A DNA stretch of 49,547 bases. Source: Paracoccus sp. M683. Lineage in GTDB: Bacteria > Pseudomonadota > Alphaproteobacteria > Rhodobacterales > Rhodobacteraceae. The number at the start of each line of letters is the position of its first letter. Position 1 is the first letter of the stretch. The position numbers and the translations under genes were made by a program. The stretch lies in assembly GCF_007096355.1 (NCBI RefSeq), contig NZ_VKDF01000016.1:1-49547 (forward strand). Direction: 5' to 3'. Below are positions 49,207-49,547 of this stretch, in pieces. Below the pieces are notes generated by a model. That model was not told the origin of the DNA, did no database searches, and was given only the letters and a program-made list of their open reading frames with translations.

Positions 49207-49416
49207 ATGATGCCTATCGTTTGGCAAATGAATCATGCTGCCGAATTCGAGTGGATTTTGGTCAACGGGTCCCCTTATGACGTCTATGACGGGGTGCACT
49301 TTACATGGCAGGGTATAGCGCTCTACGGTGAGATCGGAACCTGGCTGCTGGCGCAAAAGTGGGCAGGCAGGCCTGTCCCGGGTAATCCTCCCCGTTTTAG
49401 CGGGGCGCTGGCGTAG
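49207..49416 (+). pseudogene. C-terminal fragment of an SGNH/GDSL-type hydrolase
   Basis: The frame encodes IMMPIVWQMNHAAEFEWILVNG-like sequence and then YDVYDGVHFTWQGIALYGEIGTWLLAQKW. The Asp-x-x-His in DGVHFT matches block V of SGNH hydrolases, which ends these proteins. All upstream blocks are missing, and the stop codon lies inside the adjoining IS end. This is a leftover, perhaps of a polysaccharide O-acetyl esterase or acyltransferase. Confidence 0.45.
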
Positions 49417-49536
49417 AATTTACGCGGCCATTTTCAGCTTCATGGCGGGTGTGACGCCGCCGATGCCCATGTTGGGGCGTTCGTTGTTGTAGGTCCACAG
49501 CCATTCAGTGGCTATCTGCTGCACCTCCTCGATAGT
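49407..49536. repeat. Terminal inverted copy of an IS3-family element (right copy)
   Basis: This is the reverse complement of bases 1-130. To its left, in 49385-49406, lies CTCCCCGTTTTAGCGGGGC, a short stem that probably belongs to the real IS end. The left copy lacks this part. The match continues 11 bases further right than the left copy shows, to the window edge. Confidence 0.9.
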
Positions 49537-49547
49537 TTCAAAGATGT
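49420..49547 (-). CDS. IS3-family transposase, C-terminal fragment (cut by window edge)
   Basis: This is the same transposase tail as at 1-117, on the opposite strand, with its stop at 49420-49422. The extra bases 49537-49547 extend the protein by about four residues upstream. The rest lies outside the window. Confidence 0.85.
   Translation of the reverse strand, partial: IFETIEEVQQIATEWLWTYNNERPNMGIGGVTPAMKLKMAA

Noticed and set aside
1..49547. Plasmid, phage or integrative element backbone
   Set aside because: No replication, partition, relaxase, tyrosine integrase or phage structural genes were seen; only IS-type mobile genes are present.
1..49547. CRISPR arrays, rRNA or tRNA genes
   Set aside because: No regularly spaced short repeats and no sequence resembling rRNA or tRNA were noticed; the only tandem repeats are the coding 108-bp units.

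Overview
The window is GC-rich alphaproteobacterial DNA. Dense catabolic operons with ATGA overlaps, TTT and TRAP uptake systems and ArsR/ArsC/Acr3 arsenic genes suggest a Rhodobacterales (Paracoccus-like) genome. This is inference from gene content and style; there is no rRNA, tRNA or housekeeping marker. Both edges lie inside inverted copies of one IS3-family insertion sequence (bases 1-130 are identical to the reverse complement of 49407-49536). The window is therefore probably a contig that ends in a multi-copy repeat, and its neighbours are unknown.

Layout. 1-1383: tail of that IS, abutting a complete second IS3-family element with orfA and orfB. 1.7-6.1 kb (minus strand): surface-glycan genes, namely a sulfotransferase and a very long sulfotransferase / coiled-coil / glycosyltransferase gene cut in two by one in-frame TAA. 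6.5-12.8 kb (plus, cluster A): acyl-CoA degradation operon with an HMG-CoA-lyase-like protein, two enoyl-CoA hydratases, a CaiB-type CoA-transferase, an acyl-CoA synthetase and a nitronate monooxygenase-like flavoprotein. 12.8-19.6 kb (minus, cluster B): MarR regulator, three-part tripartite tricarboxylate transporter (TctA, TctB, TctC), a succinyl-CoA-synthetase-like pair and an enolase-superfamily enzyme. 19.9-21.3 kb: an unknown membrane-anchored protein and decayed gene remnants.

21.3-32.8 kb (cluster C, mostly minus): MmgE/PrpD protein, AidB-like acyl-CoA dehydrogenase, second nitronate monooxygenase-like protein, CitE-type lyase, citrate-synthase-fold lyase, two-subunit CoA-transferase, fused TRAP permease and its TAXI binding protein, with a divergent LysR regulator. 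32.9-43.0 kb (cluster D): unknown multi-spanning membrane protein, enoyl-CoA isomerase-like protein, MaoC hydratase, fused acyl-CoA synthetase (NDP-forming), cysteine-less thiolase-fold protein plus DUF35 partner, PaaI thioesterase and acyl-CoA dehydrogenase, with divergent IclR regulator and an SDR. 43.4-45.0 kb: MFS transporter with a C-terminal ABM-like domain. 45.4-49.4 kb: patchwork of IS debris, an unknown protein, an ars operon (arsR, arsC, acr3, truncated arsH) and fragments.

How the genes fit together. Clusters A-D each combine a carboxylate importer or CoA-activating enzyme with beta-oxidation steps and a carbon-carbon-cleaving enzyme. Four unrelated cleaving families occur: HMGL-like, CitE-like, citrate-synthase-like and a candidate Ltp2-like retro-aldolase. 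My main inference is that the region degrades branched or polycarboxylic acids whose beta-carbon is quaternary or tertiary and blocks normal thiolysis. The least conventional parts are the cysteine-less thiolase/DUF35 pair of cluster D and the HMG-CoA-lyase homologue of cluster A, whose signature cysteine is histidine. No substrate can be assigned from sequence alone.
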